Shown here: positions 24,202-34,352 of the stretch, one piece after another | Layout of the letters: each line of letters starts with the position of its first letter | Position numbering within the stretch: the first letter of the stretch is position 1 | Assembly (NCBI GenBank): GCA_963803755.1 | Contig: CAWDNP010000001.1 | Coordinates: forward strand, 1-34,386 | DNA length: 34,386 nucleotides | Reading direction: 5' to 3' | Origin: CAVUPF01 sp963803755 | Lineage (GTDB): Bacteria > Actinomycetota > Thermoleophilia > Solirubrobacterales > 70-9 | The notes under the pieces: model-generated | What the model was told of the DNA's origin: nothing | Seen by the model: the letters and a program-made list of their open reading frames with translations, nothing else | The model's database searches: none | Program-made: the position numbers and the translations under genes

Positions 24202-25377
24202 TTGAGCCGACTTCGCATCTTCGCCATCTTCGCTTCGCTGCTCGCGCTGAGCGCCGCGCTCGCCGCCTGCGGCAGCAGCAGCTCCAACAATAGTGAAAAC
24301 CCCCAGAAGGTCGTCAACGAAGCGACGCTGAAGGGCATCAAGAGCGGCAACTTGGACCTCTCGCTCGGGGTCAAGGTCGAAGGGAGCGAAGGGGGCAACC
24401 TCAACGTCAGCCTCTCGGGCCCGTTCCAGAGCGAGGGCAAGGGTCAGCTTCCCCAGCTCGACATGACCGTGAAGGCGAGCGGCTCGATCAACGGCAAAAA
24501 CGTCAACCTCGACGGCGGCCTGACGCTGCTCTCCGAAAAGGCCTACGTCGACTACAAAGGCACCGAGTACGAAGTCGAACCTACGACCTTCAACTTCATC
24601 CGGTCGACGATCGAACGGGACCAGCAGCAAAGCGGCGCCCAGAGCAAGTCGGCGGGAGCCACCGCCTGCCAGGAAGCGGTCTCCAACCTGAAGGTCGGCA
24701 GCTTCGTGGATCACCTCGCTAACGAAGGCAGCTCCGAAGTCGGCGGGACGAGCACGACGCAAGTCAGCGGTGACCTCAACGTCCCCGGGGCGATCGACGC
24801 ACTGCTCAAGCTCAGCGAAACCCCTGCCTGCAGCTCCGAGCTCGGCGCGACCGGTCAGATCCCGCCGGCAGCTGAACTCGACAAGGCCAAGAGCCAGGTG
24901 GAAAGTGCGCTGAAAACCGCGCACATCGACCTCTACGTTGGCAGCGACCACATCGTGCGCAAGATCTCGGGCGAACTGCAGATCGAACCGCCGAGCGGAT
25001 CGAGCAGCGGTCCGAAAAAGGTCGCCCTCACCTTCGACCTGTCGCTCAGCGGCGTCAACCAGCCGCAGACGATTAACGCTCCCTCTGGCGCGAAGCCCCT
25101 CAACACACTGTTCCAGCAGCTCGGGGTCAATCCGATCGAACTGCTCGGCGCGGCGAGTGGCAAGGGCGGTTCCAGCGGTTCCAGCGGCCTTGGCAGCCTG
25201 CTGAACGGGCTGAGCGGTGCGGCTGGGGGCGGCTCGTCCTTGCCCTCGGCCGGCGGTTCCTCCTCGGCCGGCGGCGCCTCGGCCGCCGGTGGGAGTGCCC
25301 AGCAGGCATATCTGCAGTGCCTGAAGGGGGCGACCACGCCGGTCGACCTCCAGAAGTGCGCCGCGCTGCTCAAGTAG
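24202..25377 (+). CDS. Secreted lipoprotein, LppX/LprG-like fold suspected, with Gly/Ser-rich tail
   Basis: 391 residues with signal peptide and lipobox ALAAC (Cys23). The mature part (ENPQKVVNEATLKGIKSGNL, VKVEGSEGGNLNVSLSG, MTVKASGSINGKNVNLDGGL, AYVDYKGTEYEV) resembles the beta-rich lipoproteins that carry lipids or sense drugs in actinobacteria, but this is a weak fold-level guess. Residues about 315-365 are low-complexity Gly/Ser/Ala, followed by a short conserved-looking end (QQAYLQCLKGATTPVDLQKCAALLK) with two cysteines. The start is TTG 24202 behind AGGAGG at 24186-24191. Compared with neighbours it uses more Lys, Asn and GAA codons, perhaps only from secretion-type composition. Confidence 0.75.
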   Translation: MSRLRIFAIFASLLALSAALAACGSSSSNNSENPQKVVNEATLKGIKSGNLDLSLGVKVEGSEGGNLNVSLSGPFQSEGKGQLPQLDMTVKASGSINGKNVNLDGGLTLLSEKAYVDYKGTEYEVEPTTFNFIRSTIERDQQQSGAQSKSAGATACQEAVSNLKVGSFVDHLANEGSSEVGGTSTTQVSGDLNVPGAIDALLKLSETPACSSELGATGQIPPAAELDKAKSQVESALKTAHIDLYVGSDHIVRKISGELQIEPPSGSSSGPKKVALTFDLSLSGVNQPQTINAPSGAKPLNTLFQQLGVNPIELLGAASGKGGSSGSSGLGSLLNGLSGAAGGGSSLPSAGGSSSAGGASAAGGSAQQAYLQCLKGATTPVDLQKCAALLK

Positions 25378-25396
25378 CGCGGCGCAGCTCGAGCCG

Positions 25397-26399
25397 ATGA
25401 GCGTCGCGCTGCTGGCGCTCAGCTTCGCCGTCATCCTCGCCGGCGCGCTGCTCTTCACCAACGCGGTCGAGTGGATCGGCCATCGGCTGGGGCTCGGCGA
25501 GGGCGCCGTCGGCAGCCTGCTCGCCGCGGTCGGTACGGCGATGCCGGAGACGCTGATCGCGATCGTCGCTCTGCTCGGTGCCTCCAACGGGTCCCACCAG
25601 GTCGCGATCGGGGCGATCGTCGGGGCCCCCTTCTTGCTCGCCACGTTGGCGATGGGGTTGGTCGGCCTCTTCGTTCACATCTTCCGCGGGCGCCGCGCGC
25701 AGGGGTTGGAACTGAGTGCTCACACGCCGACCCTGGAGCGCGACCTGCTCTTCTTTTGTGCCTTCTTCGCGGGGGCTCTGGCGCTCTCTTGGGGGCCGCC
25801 CGCGGTGCTGCGGATCCCGGTCGGGATCGCCTTCGTCCTCTCCTATCCGCTCTACATCCGCCGCACCCTGCGCAGCGACGGCGAGGTCCAGGCAGACGAG
25901 ACGCTCAACCCTCTGCTCTTCGAGCGCCGCTCCGGCCATCGCCGCAACCCCGGCCTCTTGCTCTGCGCGATCCAGCTCCTGGTCGGCCTTGGCGCGATGG
26001 TGGGAGGCGCCCACCTCTTCGTCGAAGAGCTGCTGCAGATCGCCAAGGACCTCGGGGTCCAGGCCGTCGTCCTCGCTCTGATCCTCGCCCCCCTGGCCAC
26101 CGAGTTGCCAGAGAAGGTCAACAGCTTCTTCTGGGTCCGCGAAGGCAAGGACTCCCTGGCGCTCGGAAACATCACCGGCGCGATGGTCTTCCAATCGACT
26201 ATCCCGGTCGGGATCGGCCTCATCTTCACCAGCTGGGCGCTGAGCACCAACGCGGCCGTTCTCGATCGCGCTCGGCCTTGCGGGCGGCTTTCTCTCCTAT
26301 CGGTGCTTGCGCCGGAGGGGCCGCTACACGACGCCCGCCGTGGTCGCCTGGTTCGCCCTCTATGCGACCTTCATCGTCGTGGTTGTGCTCAGCGTCTGA
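25397..26399 (+). CDS. Sodium/calcium exchanger family (CaCA) membrane protein, one frameshift
   Basis: Cation antiporter of about 333 residues with two homologous halves. The alpha-1 motif is AAVGTAMPETLIAIVALLG and the alpha-2 motif LAPLATELPEKVNSFFW; the paired glutamates are the ion ligands in the family. About ten hydrophobic helices. The frame breaks near 26256; removing one base gives FSIALGLAGGFLSYR and a final helix ending VVVVLSV with TGA at 26397-26399. ATG 25397 lies 19 bases after the lipoprotein stop. It ends convergently against bcp with a 9-base gap. The exact ion (Ca2+, Na+ or H+) cannot be read. Confidence 0.87.
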
Positions 26400-26408
26400 G
26401 CGGGGCGC

Positions 26409-26879
26409 TCAGGAGGCCGACAGCTCGGCGAGCGCGCCGAGCACGACATCGTCATGCGTCTTTGGTGAGACCTTCGGGAAGACCCTGGCGATCTTGCCCT
26501 CGGGGTCGATCAGGAAGGTCGCCCGCTGCACGCCCATGTACTTCTTGCCGTACATCGACCTCTCGCCCCAGGCGCCGTAGGCCTCGGCGACCGCGTGGTC
26601 AGCGTCGGCCAACAGCGTGAAGTCGAGATCGAATTTGTCGGCGAATCCCTTCACGTCTGAGACCGGGTCGGGGGAGACGCCGAGCACGCGCGCGCCGGCC
26701 TCCCGGTACTCGGCGCCTCGGTCGCGCACCCCGCAGGCTTGGATCGTGCAGCCCGGGGTGTCGGCGCGCGGGTAGAAGTAGAGGACCACGGTCTCCCCGC
26801 GCAGGCTCGACAGCGCCACCTCGTTGCCGTCTTGGTCGGGGAGAGTGAAGTCCGGCGCCCGATCCCCCTCGGGGAGCAT
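26409..26879 (-). CDS. bcp: Thioredoxin-dependent peroxiredoxin Bcp
   Basis: Reduces hydroperoxides using thioredoxin. 156 residues, usual length. Peroxidatic cysteine in RADTPGCTIQACGVRD with a second cysteine five residues on, the atypical 2-Cys arrangement of BCP/PrxQ. APDFTLPDQDG near the start and RATFLIDPEGKI near the end match the AhpC/TSA fold. ATG 26879 overlaps the upstream stop as TGATG, so it is the last gene of a three-gene operon. Confidence 0.95.
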   Translation of the reverse strand: MLPEGDRAPDFTLPDQDGNEVALSSLRGETVVLYFYPRADTPGCTIQACGVRDRGAEYREAGARVLGVSPDPVSDVKGFADKFDLDFTLLADADHAVAEAYGAWGERSMYGKKYMGVQRATFLIDPEGKIARVFPKVSPKTHDDVVLGALAELSAS

Positions 26880-27217
26880 CAGTCCTCCCGCCCGGGGTCT
26901 TGGCCGTTCTCGCCCTCGTCCAGCTCCTCGTCGCCCTGCTCGAGGGCGGTCTCTGAGACCGAGCCGGCCGAGCCCGGGTGGTAGTGGGTCTGAAAGGCCT
27001 CCATCAGCCGGTCCCGACGGTCCTCATCGACCGGCACCTCCTCGGAGATCCGCACCCACTCGGCTCCCTCGTAGGCCTCCATGTTGAAGACCTCCTGGTC
27101 GAGCGAGGTCGAGTCGTCGACGATCACGACGACCTCGGTCTGAGGGTTGAAGTAGGTGCCGGGCTGCATCAGCAGGTCCTCGACCTCATAGAGGTTGTCC
27201 TCGGCGGCTTCGGCCAT
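26879..27217 (-). CDS. Conserved hypothetical acidic protein
   Basis: 112 residues from ATG 27217 (MAEAAEDNLYEVEDLL). The middle looks folded (MQPGTYFNPQTEVVVIVDDS, VFNMEAYEGAEWVRISEEVP), and the last 30 residues are an acidic tail (EQGDEELDEGENGQD). No domain recognised. It overlaps both neighbours as TGATG, so the three genes are translated together with bcp. The frame open to 27340 lies inside the upstream gene. Confidence 0.7.
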   Translation of the reverse strand: MAEAAEDNLYEVEDLLMQPGTYFNPQTEVVVIVDDSTSLDQEVFNMEAYEGAEWVRISEEVPVDEDRRDRLMEAFQTHYHPGSAGSVSETALEQGDEELDEGENGQDPGRED

Positions 27218-27708
27218 CAATCTGATCCTATGAAATCGGTGAGTTGGCGGCGCGTCTCGACCTCGACGTTCAGCGGCGCCTGCCCGCGGCGCAGCCGCCG
27301 CTCGTTGCGGGAGGCCACGAGCAGGCGCAGCTCTGCCCACAGCTCTTCATCAATACCTGGCGCCGCTGTCGCGGCGTCGAGCACCCGCGCGGCCTCCGCC
27401 TCGACATCGATCGGAGCTTCGCCGCGCCGCTGGCGCCGGTAGGACCTGGCCTCCAGCATCTGGCGCACCTCCGCGGCCCGGAAGGCCTCGTCGGGCGCCG
27501 GCTCAGGTTGCGCGGCCCTCGGCGGCGGCAACTCTGGCTCGAGCCCGAACCGTCCCCTGCCGAGGCCCTTCCAGGCGGCCCCCGAGCAGGCGAAGGCGAT
27601 CGCGGCGATCGGTGCGACGATCACCGTGATCAGCACCAGGATGGTGACGTTGTCGACTGCGATTGCGGTCGGCGCCAGGGTCATAAGGAACAAGAGTAGG
27701 GAGCGCAC
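27217..27708 (-). CDS. Membrane-anchored protein with two copies of an RRGxAPxxVE motif
   Basis: 163 residues. An N-terminal membrane helix (about 19-45: DNVTILVLITVIVAPIAAI), a Pro-rich linker, then two copies of a 25-residue helical motif at residues 86-110 and 132-156, 13 of 25 identical by my count, both containing RRGxAP(I/L)(D/N)VExE. Function unknown. The start is GTG 27708 behind GAGG; ATG 27684 is a shorter alternative without a ribosome-binding site. First gene of the operon with the acidic protein and Bcp. Confidence 0.7.
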   Translation of the reverse strand: MRSLLLFLMTLAPTAIAVDNVTILVLITVIVAPIAAIAFACSGAAWKGLGRGRFGLEPELPPPRAAQPEPAPDEAFRAAEVRQMLEARSYRRQRRGEAPIDVEAEAARVLDAATAAPGIDEELWAELRLLVASRNERRLRRGQAPLNVEVETRRQLTDFIGSD

Positions 27709-27741
27709 GTCGCCTCATCCATCCGCTAGTCTTGGGGCTGG

Positions 27742-27757
27742 TTGACTGACCAGTCAA
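27742..27757. promoter_or_regulatory. Palindromic operator (TetR-like) upstream of the acyl-CoA dehydrogenase operon
   Basis: TTGACTGACCAGTCAA has perfect 7-base arms around AC, 69 bases before the acyl-CoA dehydrogenase GTG. Its complement differs from the palindrome at 2998-3015 only at the symmetric R/Y positions (A/T here, G/C there). This suggests one TetR-type repressor controlling both loci, probably in fatty-acid or aldehyde catabolism. It also lies about 34 bases upstream of the divergent gene at 27708 and could affect it. Confidence 0.72.
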
Positions 27758-27826
27758 TCGGTGGCGATCGCCTTCGGCGGTGGCCCCAAAAAGGCTTATC
27801 GCACGGACGAAAAGGAGTCCCGAATC

Positions 27827-29065
27827 GTGGTTGACTTCACCCTGACCGACGAGCAGAAGGACCTCCGCGAGCTGGCGCACAGCTTCGCCGAGAAAGAGAT
27901 CCGCAAGGTCGCCTGGGAGTACGACAAGGACGGCACTTGGCCCCAGGACATCATCGAGAAGGCCTGGGAGGTGGGGTTGATGAACACCCACATCCCCGAG
28001 GCCTATGGCGGCCCTGGCCTCGACTACCTCTCCGGCTGCCTGATCGAGGAGGAGATGGGGTGGGGCTGCTCGGGCATCGGCACCTCGCTGATGGCCAACG
28101 GGCTGGCCTCCGCGCCGATCACCCTCGGCGGCTCTGAGGAGACCAAGAAGAAGTACCTCGGGATGCTCTGCGAGGAGCCGAAGCTGGCCTCTTTCTGCCT
28201 CACCGAGCCCGACGCCGGCTCCGACGTCTCCGGGATGAAGACCCGCGCCGTGAAGCAGGGCGATAAGTACGTCATCACCGGCTCCAAGTGCTTCATCACC
28301 AATGGCACCTACGCCGATTTCTTCACGGTCTACGCCAAGACCGACCCCGAGGCCGGCCACCGCGGGATCAGCGCCTTCGTCGTCGATGCCGACCTCCCCG
28401 GGGTCAGCGTCGATAAGAAGGAGGACAAGATGGGCCAGCGGGCGTCGAACACCGCGACCATCTCCTTCGACGAAGTCGAGATTCCAGCCGAGAACCTGAT
28501 CGGCGAGGAGAACAGGGGCTTCAAACTGGCGATGATGACGCTCGACCGCACCAGGCCGGGCGTCTCGGCGATGGCCGTCGGCATCGGCCGCGCCGCCTTC
28601 GAGTTCGCGGCCGAGTACTCCAAGGAAAGGGTCCAGTTCGGCGTGCCGATCGCGATGCACCAGGCGATCCAGTTCATGATCGCCGACATGGCGACCAAGG
28701 TCGACGCCGCCCGCCTGCTGGTCTGGAACTCGGCGGTCCTGCTCGACCAGGGCAAGCGCAACACGCTTGTCTCCTCGGAGGCCAAGCGCTTCGCCGCCGA
28801 CTCGGCGATGGAGATCACCGTCGATGCCGTTCAGGTCTACGGCGGCTATGGCTTCATCAAGGAGTACCCGGTCGAGAAGCTTATGCGCGACGCGAAGATC
28901 ATGCAGCTCTACGAGGGCACCAGCCAGATCCAGCGCCTGGTGATCGCCCGCGAGGTGCTGATGCCGCGCAACATCGACGAGGCCACGCCGGAGGCCCAGG
29001 CTGCCGCCAAGCAGGCCGTCGAGTCCGAAGCTAGCCAAACCGAGCAGGCAGGCGCTACCGTCTAG
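27827..29065 (+). CDS. Acyl-CoA dehydrogenase
   Basis: FAD enzyme for the first step of acyl-CoA beta-oxidation; chain length unknown. 412 residues. Motifs: LTDEQKDLRELAHSFAEKEI, ASFCLTEPDAGSDVSGMKTRA (FAD and substrate loop), GSKCFITNGTYADFFTVYAKT, and VQVYGGYGFIKEYPVEKLMRDAKIMQLYEGTSQIQR, with the catalytic glutamate in YEGT. GTG 27827 follows AAAGGAG with good spacing; the open frame upstream to 27761 is leader. The palindrome at 27742 lies in the leader or promoter. First gene of a short operon with DUF2252 (2-base gap) and an MFS transporter. Confidence 0.95.
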   Translation: MVDFTLTDEQKDLRELAHSFAEKEIRKVAWEYDKDGTWPQDIIEKAWEVGLMNTHIPEAYGGPGLDYLSGCLIEEEMGWGCSGIGTSLMANGLASAPITLGGSEETKKKYLGMLCEEPKLASFCLTEPDAGSDVSGMKTRAVKQGDKYVITGSKCFITNGTYADFFTVYAKTDPEAGHRGISAFVVDADLPGVSVDKKEDKMGQRASNTATISFDEVEIPAENLIGEENRGFKLAMMTLDRTRPGVSAMAVGIGRAAFEFAAEYSKERVQFGVPIAMHQAIQFMIADMATKVDAARLLVWNSAVLLDQGKRNTLVSSEAKRFAADSAMEITVDAVQVYGGYGFIKEYPVEKLMRDAKIMQLYEGTSQIQRLVIAREVLMPRNIDEATPEAQAAAKQAVESEASQTEQAGATV

Positions 29066-29067
29066 GC

Positions 29068-30459
29068 ATGGATCCTTCCGAGCGCGCCGCCGCCGGAAAG
29101 GCGGCGCGCTCGCAGGCTCCCCGCTCCGCCCACGCGGAATGGGAGCCAGCGGGCGACCGGTCTGACCCGGTCGAGATCCTCGAGGCGCAGGCCCGCTGGC
29201 GCGTCCCCGAGCTGGTCCCGATCCGCTACGGGCGGATGGCGGTCTCTCCCTTCGCCTTCTTCCGCGGCGCCGCCGCGGTGATGGCGTCTGACCTGGCCGC
29301 CACCCCCGCCTCGGGGCTTCGGGTGCAGGCGTGCGGCGACGCCCATCTCTCCAACTTCGGCACCTTCGCCTCTCCCGACCGTCGGCTCGTCTTTGACCTC
29401 AACGACTTCGATGAGACCACGCCCGGCCCGTGGGAGTGGGACGTCAAGCGCCTCACCGCCAGCTTCGCCATCGCCGGGCGCGAAAACGGCTTCAAGGACA
29501 AGCAGCGACGCGAGGTCGTGCTGACCGCGGTGGGCCACTACCGCGAGGCGATGCGCGGCCTCGCCTCCCTCAGCGATCTCGACGTCTGGTACGCGCGCCT
29601 CGACGTCGAGTCGCTGATCGCGAGCCTGGGGGCCGAAGTCAAACGCGCCGCCGGGAAAAAGGCGGTGAAGCGGGCCGAGCGCAACCTCGCCAAGGCGCGG
29701 TCCAAGGACAACCTGCGGGCGTTTGACAAGCTCACCCACACCGTCGACGGGGAACTGCGGATCATCAGCGACCCGCCCCTGATCGTCCCGATCGAGGAGC
29801 TGCTGCCCGCCGGGGAGAGCCGCGACCTGCAGCAGACGATGATCGATCTGCTCGCCTCCTACCGCTCCACGCTGCAGGGCGACCGCCAGCACCTGCTCGA
29901 TCGCTACCGGTTTCGCCACCTGGCGCGCAAGGTCGTCGGGGTGGGCAGCGTCGGGACGCGCGCATGGGTGGCCCTGTTCACCGGTGTCGACGACAACGAC
30001 CCGCTCTTCCTGCAGGCCAAGGAGGCAGAGTCCTCGGTGCTGGAGCCCTACGCTGGGAGCAGCCGCTTCAAGAACCACGGACGGCGGGTGGTAGAGGGCC
30101 AGCGGCTGATGCAGGCCGCCAGCGACATCTTCCTCGGCTGGTGCCCGGCGGTCGGCTTTGACGGTCGCGACCGCGACTTCTACGTGCGCCAGCTCTGGGA
30201 TTGGAAGGGTTCGGCCGATGTCGAAGCGCTGACTCCGGAGGCGATGAGCGTCTACGCGCAGATGTGCGGTTGGACGCTGGCCCGCACCCACGCCCGCTCC
30301 GGCGACCGGATCGAGATCGCCGCCTACCTTGGCGCCAGCAAGGCCTTCGACGAGGCGATCGCCGAGTTCGCTGAGCTTTACGCCGAGCAGAGCGAGCGCG
30401 ACCACGCGGATCTTTTCGCGGCGATCGACTCCGGGCGAATCCAGGCAGAGGACGCCTAG
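29068..30459 (+). CDS. DUF2252 family protein (kinase-like fold)
   Basis: 463 residues, full length for DUF2252. Characteristic pieces: PIRYGRMAVSPFAFFRGAAAVM, VQACGDAHLSNFGTFASPDR with RLVFDLNDFDET (positions that resemble the catalytic HxxN and metal-binding D of aminoglycoside-kinase-like folds), and FYVRQLWDWKGSADVEAL. Function is not established for the family. Starts at ATG 29068, two bases after the acyl-CoA dehydrogenase stop, so likely translationally coupled. Confidence 0.9.
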   Translation: MDPSERAAAGKAARSQAPRSAHAEWEPAGDRSDPVEILEAQARWRVPELVPIRYGRMAVSPFAFFRGAAAVMASDLAATPASGLRVQACGDAHLSNFGTFASPDRRLVFDLNDFDETTPGPWEWDVKRLTASFAIAGRENGFKDKQRREVVLTAVGHYREAMRGLASLSDLDVWYARLDVESLIASLGAEVKRAAGKKAVKRAERNLAKARSKDNLRAFDKLTHTVDGELRIISDPPLIVPIEELLPAGESRDLQQTMIDLLASYRSTLQGDRQHLLDRYRFRHLARKVVGVGSVGTRAWVALFTGVDDNDPLFLQAKEAESSVLEPYAGSSRFKNHGRRVVEGQRLMQAASDIFLGWCPAVGFDGRDRDFYVRQLWDWKGSADVEALTPEAMSVYAQMCGWTLARTHARSGDRIEIAAYLGASKAFDEAIAEFAELYAEQSERDHADLFAAIDSGRIQAEDA

Positions 30460-30462
30460 CCC

Positions 30463-32058
30463 GTGAGGACATGGCGCGTCATCCTCATCCTTTCGGCTGC
30501 CCAGTTCATCCTCGTGCTCGACACGACGGTGATGAACGTCTCGATCTCCAGCGTCGTCGCCGACCTGAACACGACGGTGGAGAAGGTGCAGCTGGCGATC
30601 ACCGCCTACATGCTGGTGATGGCCTCGACGATGCTGCTCGGCGGCAAGCTCGGCGACATCTGGGGGCGCAAGCGCGCCTTCCGGATCGGCTTGGTGGTCT
30701 TCGCGATCGGCTCGGGCCTGACCTCGATCGCCCCCAATGTCGGTTGGCTCCTCTTCGGCTGGTCACTGATGGAGGGCCTGGGCGCCGCCGTGCTGGTGCC
30801 GGCGCTCATCGCCCTGATCGCCTCTAACTACGAGGGAGAGAAGCGGGCGGTCGCCTACGGAATCATCGGTGGGGTCGCCGCGGCGGGCGCCGCCGCCGGG
30901 CCGCTGATCGGCGGTGCGGTGACGACGGCGCTGAGCTGGCGGGATGTCTTCGCCGGCGAGGTGGTGATCGCGATCTTCGTCCTGCTCGCCTCGGGCAAGA
31001 TCAAGGACGCGCCCCGCGAGAAGGCGGGGAGGCTCGACTGGGTCGGGGCCGCGCTCTCGATCACGGGCCTCTTCCTAATCGTCTTCGGCGTCCTGCAGAG
31101 CAGCGCCTGGGGCTGGGTCCTGCCGCGCAACCCTCCGACGATCGGCGCCACCGAGATCACCCCGCTCGGCCTCTCCCCGGTGCCATTCGTGATCCTCGCC
31201 GGCGTCGGGGTGCTGCTCGGGTTCGCCCGCTGGGTGGAACGGCGCGAGGCGCGTGGGGAGGAGCCGCTGTTGCGGATCGCGCTGTTGCGGATCCGCCAGC
31301 TGCGCGGCGGCGCCCTGATGATCTTCGCTCAGCAGACGATCCTGCTGGGGACCTTCTTCGTAGTGCCGCTCTACCTCCAGGTGGTGCTCGGCAAGGACGC
31401 CTTCCAAACCGGGGTGAAGCTGCTGCCGCTCTCGGTCGTGATGCTGGTGACGGCGGTACTGGCGCCAAGGCTGTCGAGCCGTTCTCGCCGCGGGCGATCG
31501 TCCGCGGCGGCCTCCTGGCGCTCCTGGCCTCGGTGCTCGGGCTGGTCGGGAGCGTCGACTACACCCTCAACACGGTCACCTTCGGCATCTCCCTGGGGCT
31601 GATGGGATTCGGCGCCGGGCTGATGGTCTCGCAAATCGGCAACGTGATCATGTCCTCGGTCAAGCAGTCGGAGACCAGCGAGGCGGGCGGCATCCAGGGG
31701 ACCTTCCAGTACCTGGGCGGGCGCTGGGGACGGCGCTGGTCGGCGCGATGCTGCTCATCGGGCTGACCGGGGCCTTCAATAAGTCGGTCCTCGACAACTC
31801 GCAGGTCTCGCCGCCGACCCAAGAACGAATCATCGCGGCGACCGAGCAGGGGGTCGACTTCGTCCCTAGCTCCACGGTGGAGGCGAAGCTCGATCAAGGC
31901 CGGCCTGCGGCCGCGGGAGGCGAGCACGATCGTCGACAGCTACGACGAATCCCAGATCACGGCGCTGAAGGTTGCCCTGCTCTCGGTAGCGGTCTTCGTG
32001 GTCGCCTCCTTCTGGTTCACGCGAGCTCTGCCGGACCGGCCGATGGTGGGCGCCGGGA

Positions 32059-32062
<4 letters not shown>
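30463..32062 (+). CDS. MFS exporter, DHA2 (14-TM EmrB/QacA-like), with several frameshifts in its 3' third
   Basis: Proton-driven drug or metabolite exporter. Helix 1 VILILSAAQFILVLDTTVMNVSIS carries the LDTTVMNV motif of the DHA2 family; motif A is GGKLGDIWGRKRAF, and GIIGGVAAAGAAAGPLIGG is motif C-like. From about 31470 the frame breaks repeatedly: one base missing near 31480, one near 31721, one extra near 31896, and probably another before 32060. Joined segments read FSPRAIVRGGLLALLASVLG, YLGGALGTALVGAMLLIG and ITALKVALLSVAVFVVASFW, a normal family C-terminus. The stop probably is the TAG sharing CTAG with the convergent typA stop. It may be a decaying gene, but window-wide indels make sequence error likelier. 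GTG 30463, three bases after DUF2252. Confidence 0.85.
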
Positions 32063-33900
<1,838 letters not shown>

Positions 33901-33945
33901 CTGTGGGAGGGGGAGATTAGGGAACGGGTTCGGGGCTCCCGAACG

Positions 33946-33973
33946 ACGAAGCCCGCCTAGAGGCGGGCTTCGT
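33946..33973. terminator. Strong hairpin between cold-shock gene and typA (probable terminator)
   Basis: ACGAAGCCCGCC and GGCGGGCTTCGT form a perfect 12-base stem with a four-base TAGA loop, 23 bases after the cold-shock stop on the minus strand. No clear T-run follows, as is common for GC-rich actinobacterial terminators. It would separate the short, probably abundant csp transcript from typA. Confidence 0.75.
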
Positions 33974-33995
33974 GACTGCTAAGCGCGGTGCGCGA

Positions 33996-34202
33996 CTACG
34001 AGGTCTGCTGGACGCTCGCCGCGGCCGGGCCTTTGGGCCCTTCCTCGGACTCGTAGGTCACCTTGGCGCCCTCGGCCAGGGACTTGAAGCCCTCGCCGAT
34101 GATGGCGCTGTGATGGACGAAGACGTCCTTTGAGCCGTCGTCGGGGGTGATGAACCCGTAGCCCTTGTCGTCGCTGAACCACTTGACAGTTCCAGAGGGC
34201 AT
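33996..34202 (-). CDS. Cold-shock protein (CspA family)
   Basis: 68-residue single-strand nucleic-acid-binding protein. Starts GTVKWFSDDKGYGFITPDDG and contains DVFVHHSAI, the RNP1 and RNP2 motifs of the cold-shock domain; RNP1 reads KGYGFI. ATG 34202 has GGAGG six bases upstream. The 5' region 34203-34352 (150 bases) holds no gene and may include the leader used for temperature control of csp genes; I could not identify a specific structure. Confidence 0.95.
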   Translation of the reverse strand: MPSGTVKWFSDDKGYGFITPDDGSKDVFVHHSAIIGEGFKSLAEGAKVTYESEEGPKGPAAASVQQTS

Positions 34203-34352
34203 GCATTGCCTCCACTTATGTGCTGCGAACGCGGAGGATGCGGTGAAGCAACGACGCGAGCGCTAGACACGACTTTGCCGGACATGAGGTCCGACCCAAC
34301 GCCGGGACCGTAGCAGGCTGAGAGCGTCCGGGGGTGCATCTAGCGTGGCCGC

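Noticed and set aside
25160..25300. Repetitive GGC/TCC-rich DNA
   Set aside because: It is the Gly/Ser/Ala-rich low-complexity coding region of the lipoprotein, not a CRISPR or tandem repeat array.
24067..25644. 525-residue minus-strand open frame across the lipoprotein
   Set aside because: Antisense shadow spanning parts of three genes; the plus-strand lipoprotein has signal peptide, lipobox and ribosome-binding site.
27503..29038. 511-residue minus-strand open frame antisense to acyl-CoA dehydrogenase
   Set aside because: Shadow of a well-conserved enzyme gene; no recognisable motif.
29062..30405. 447-residue minus-strand open frame antisense to the DUF2252 gene
   Set aside because: Shadow frame without motif; DUF2252 homology is clear on the plus strand.
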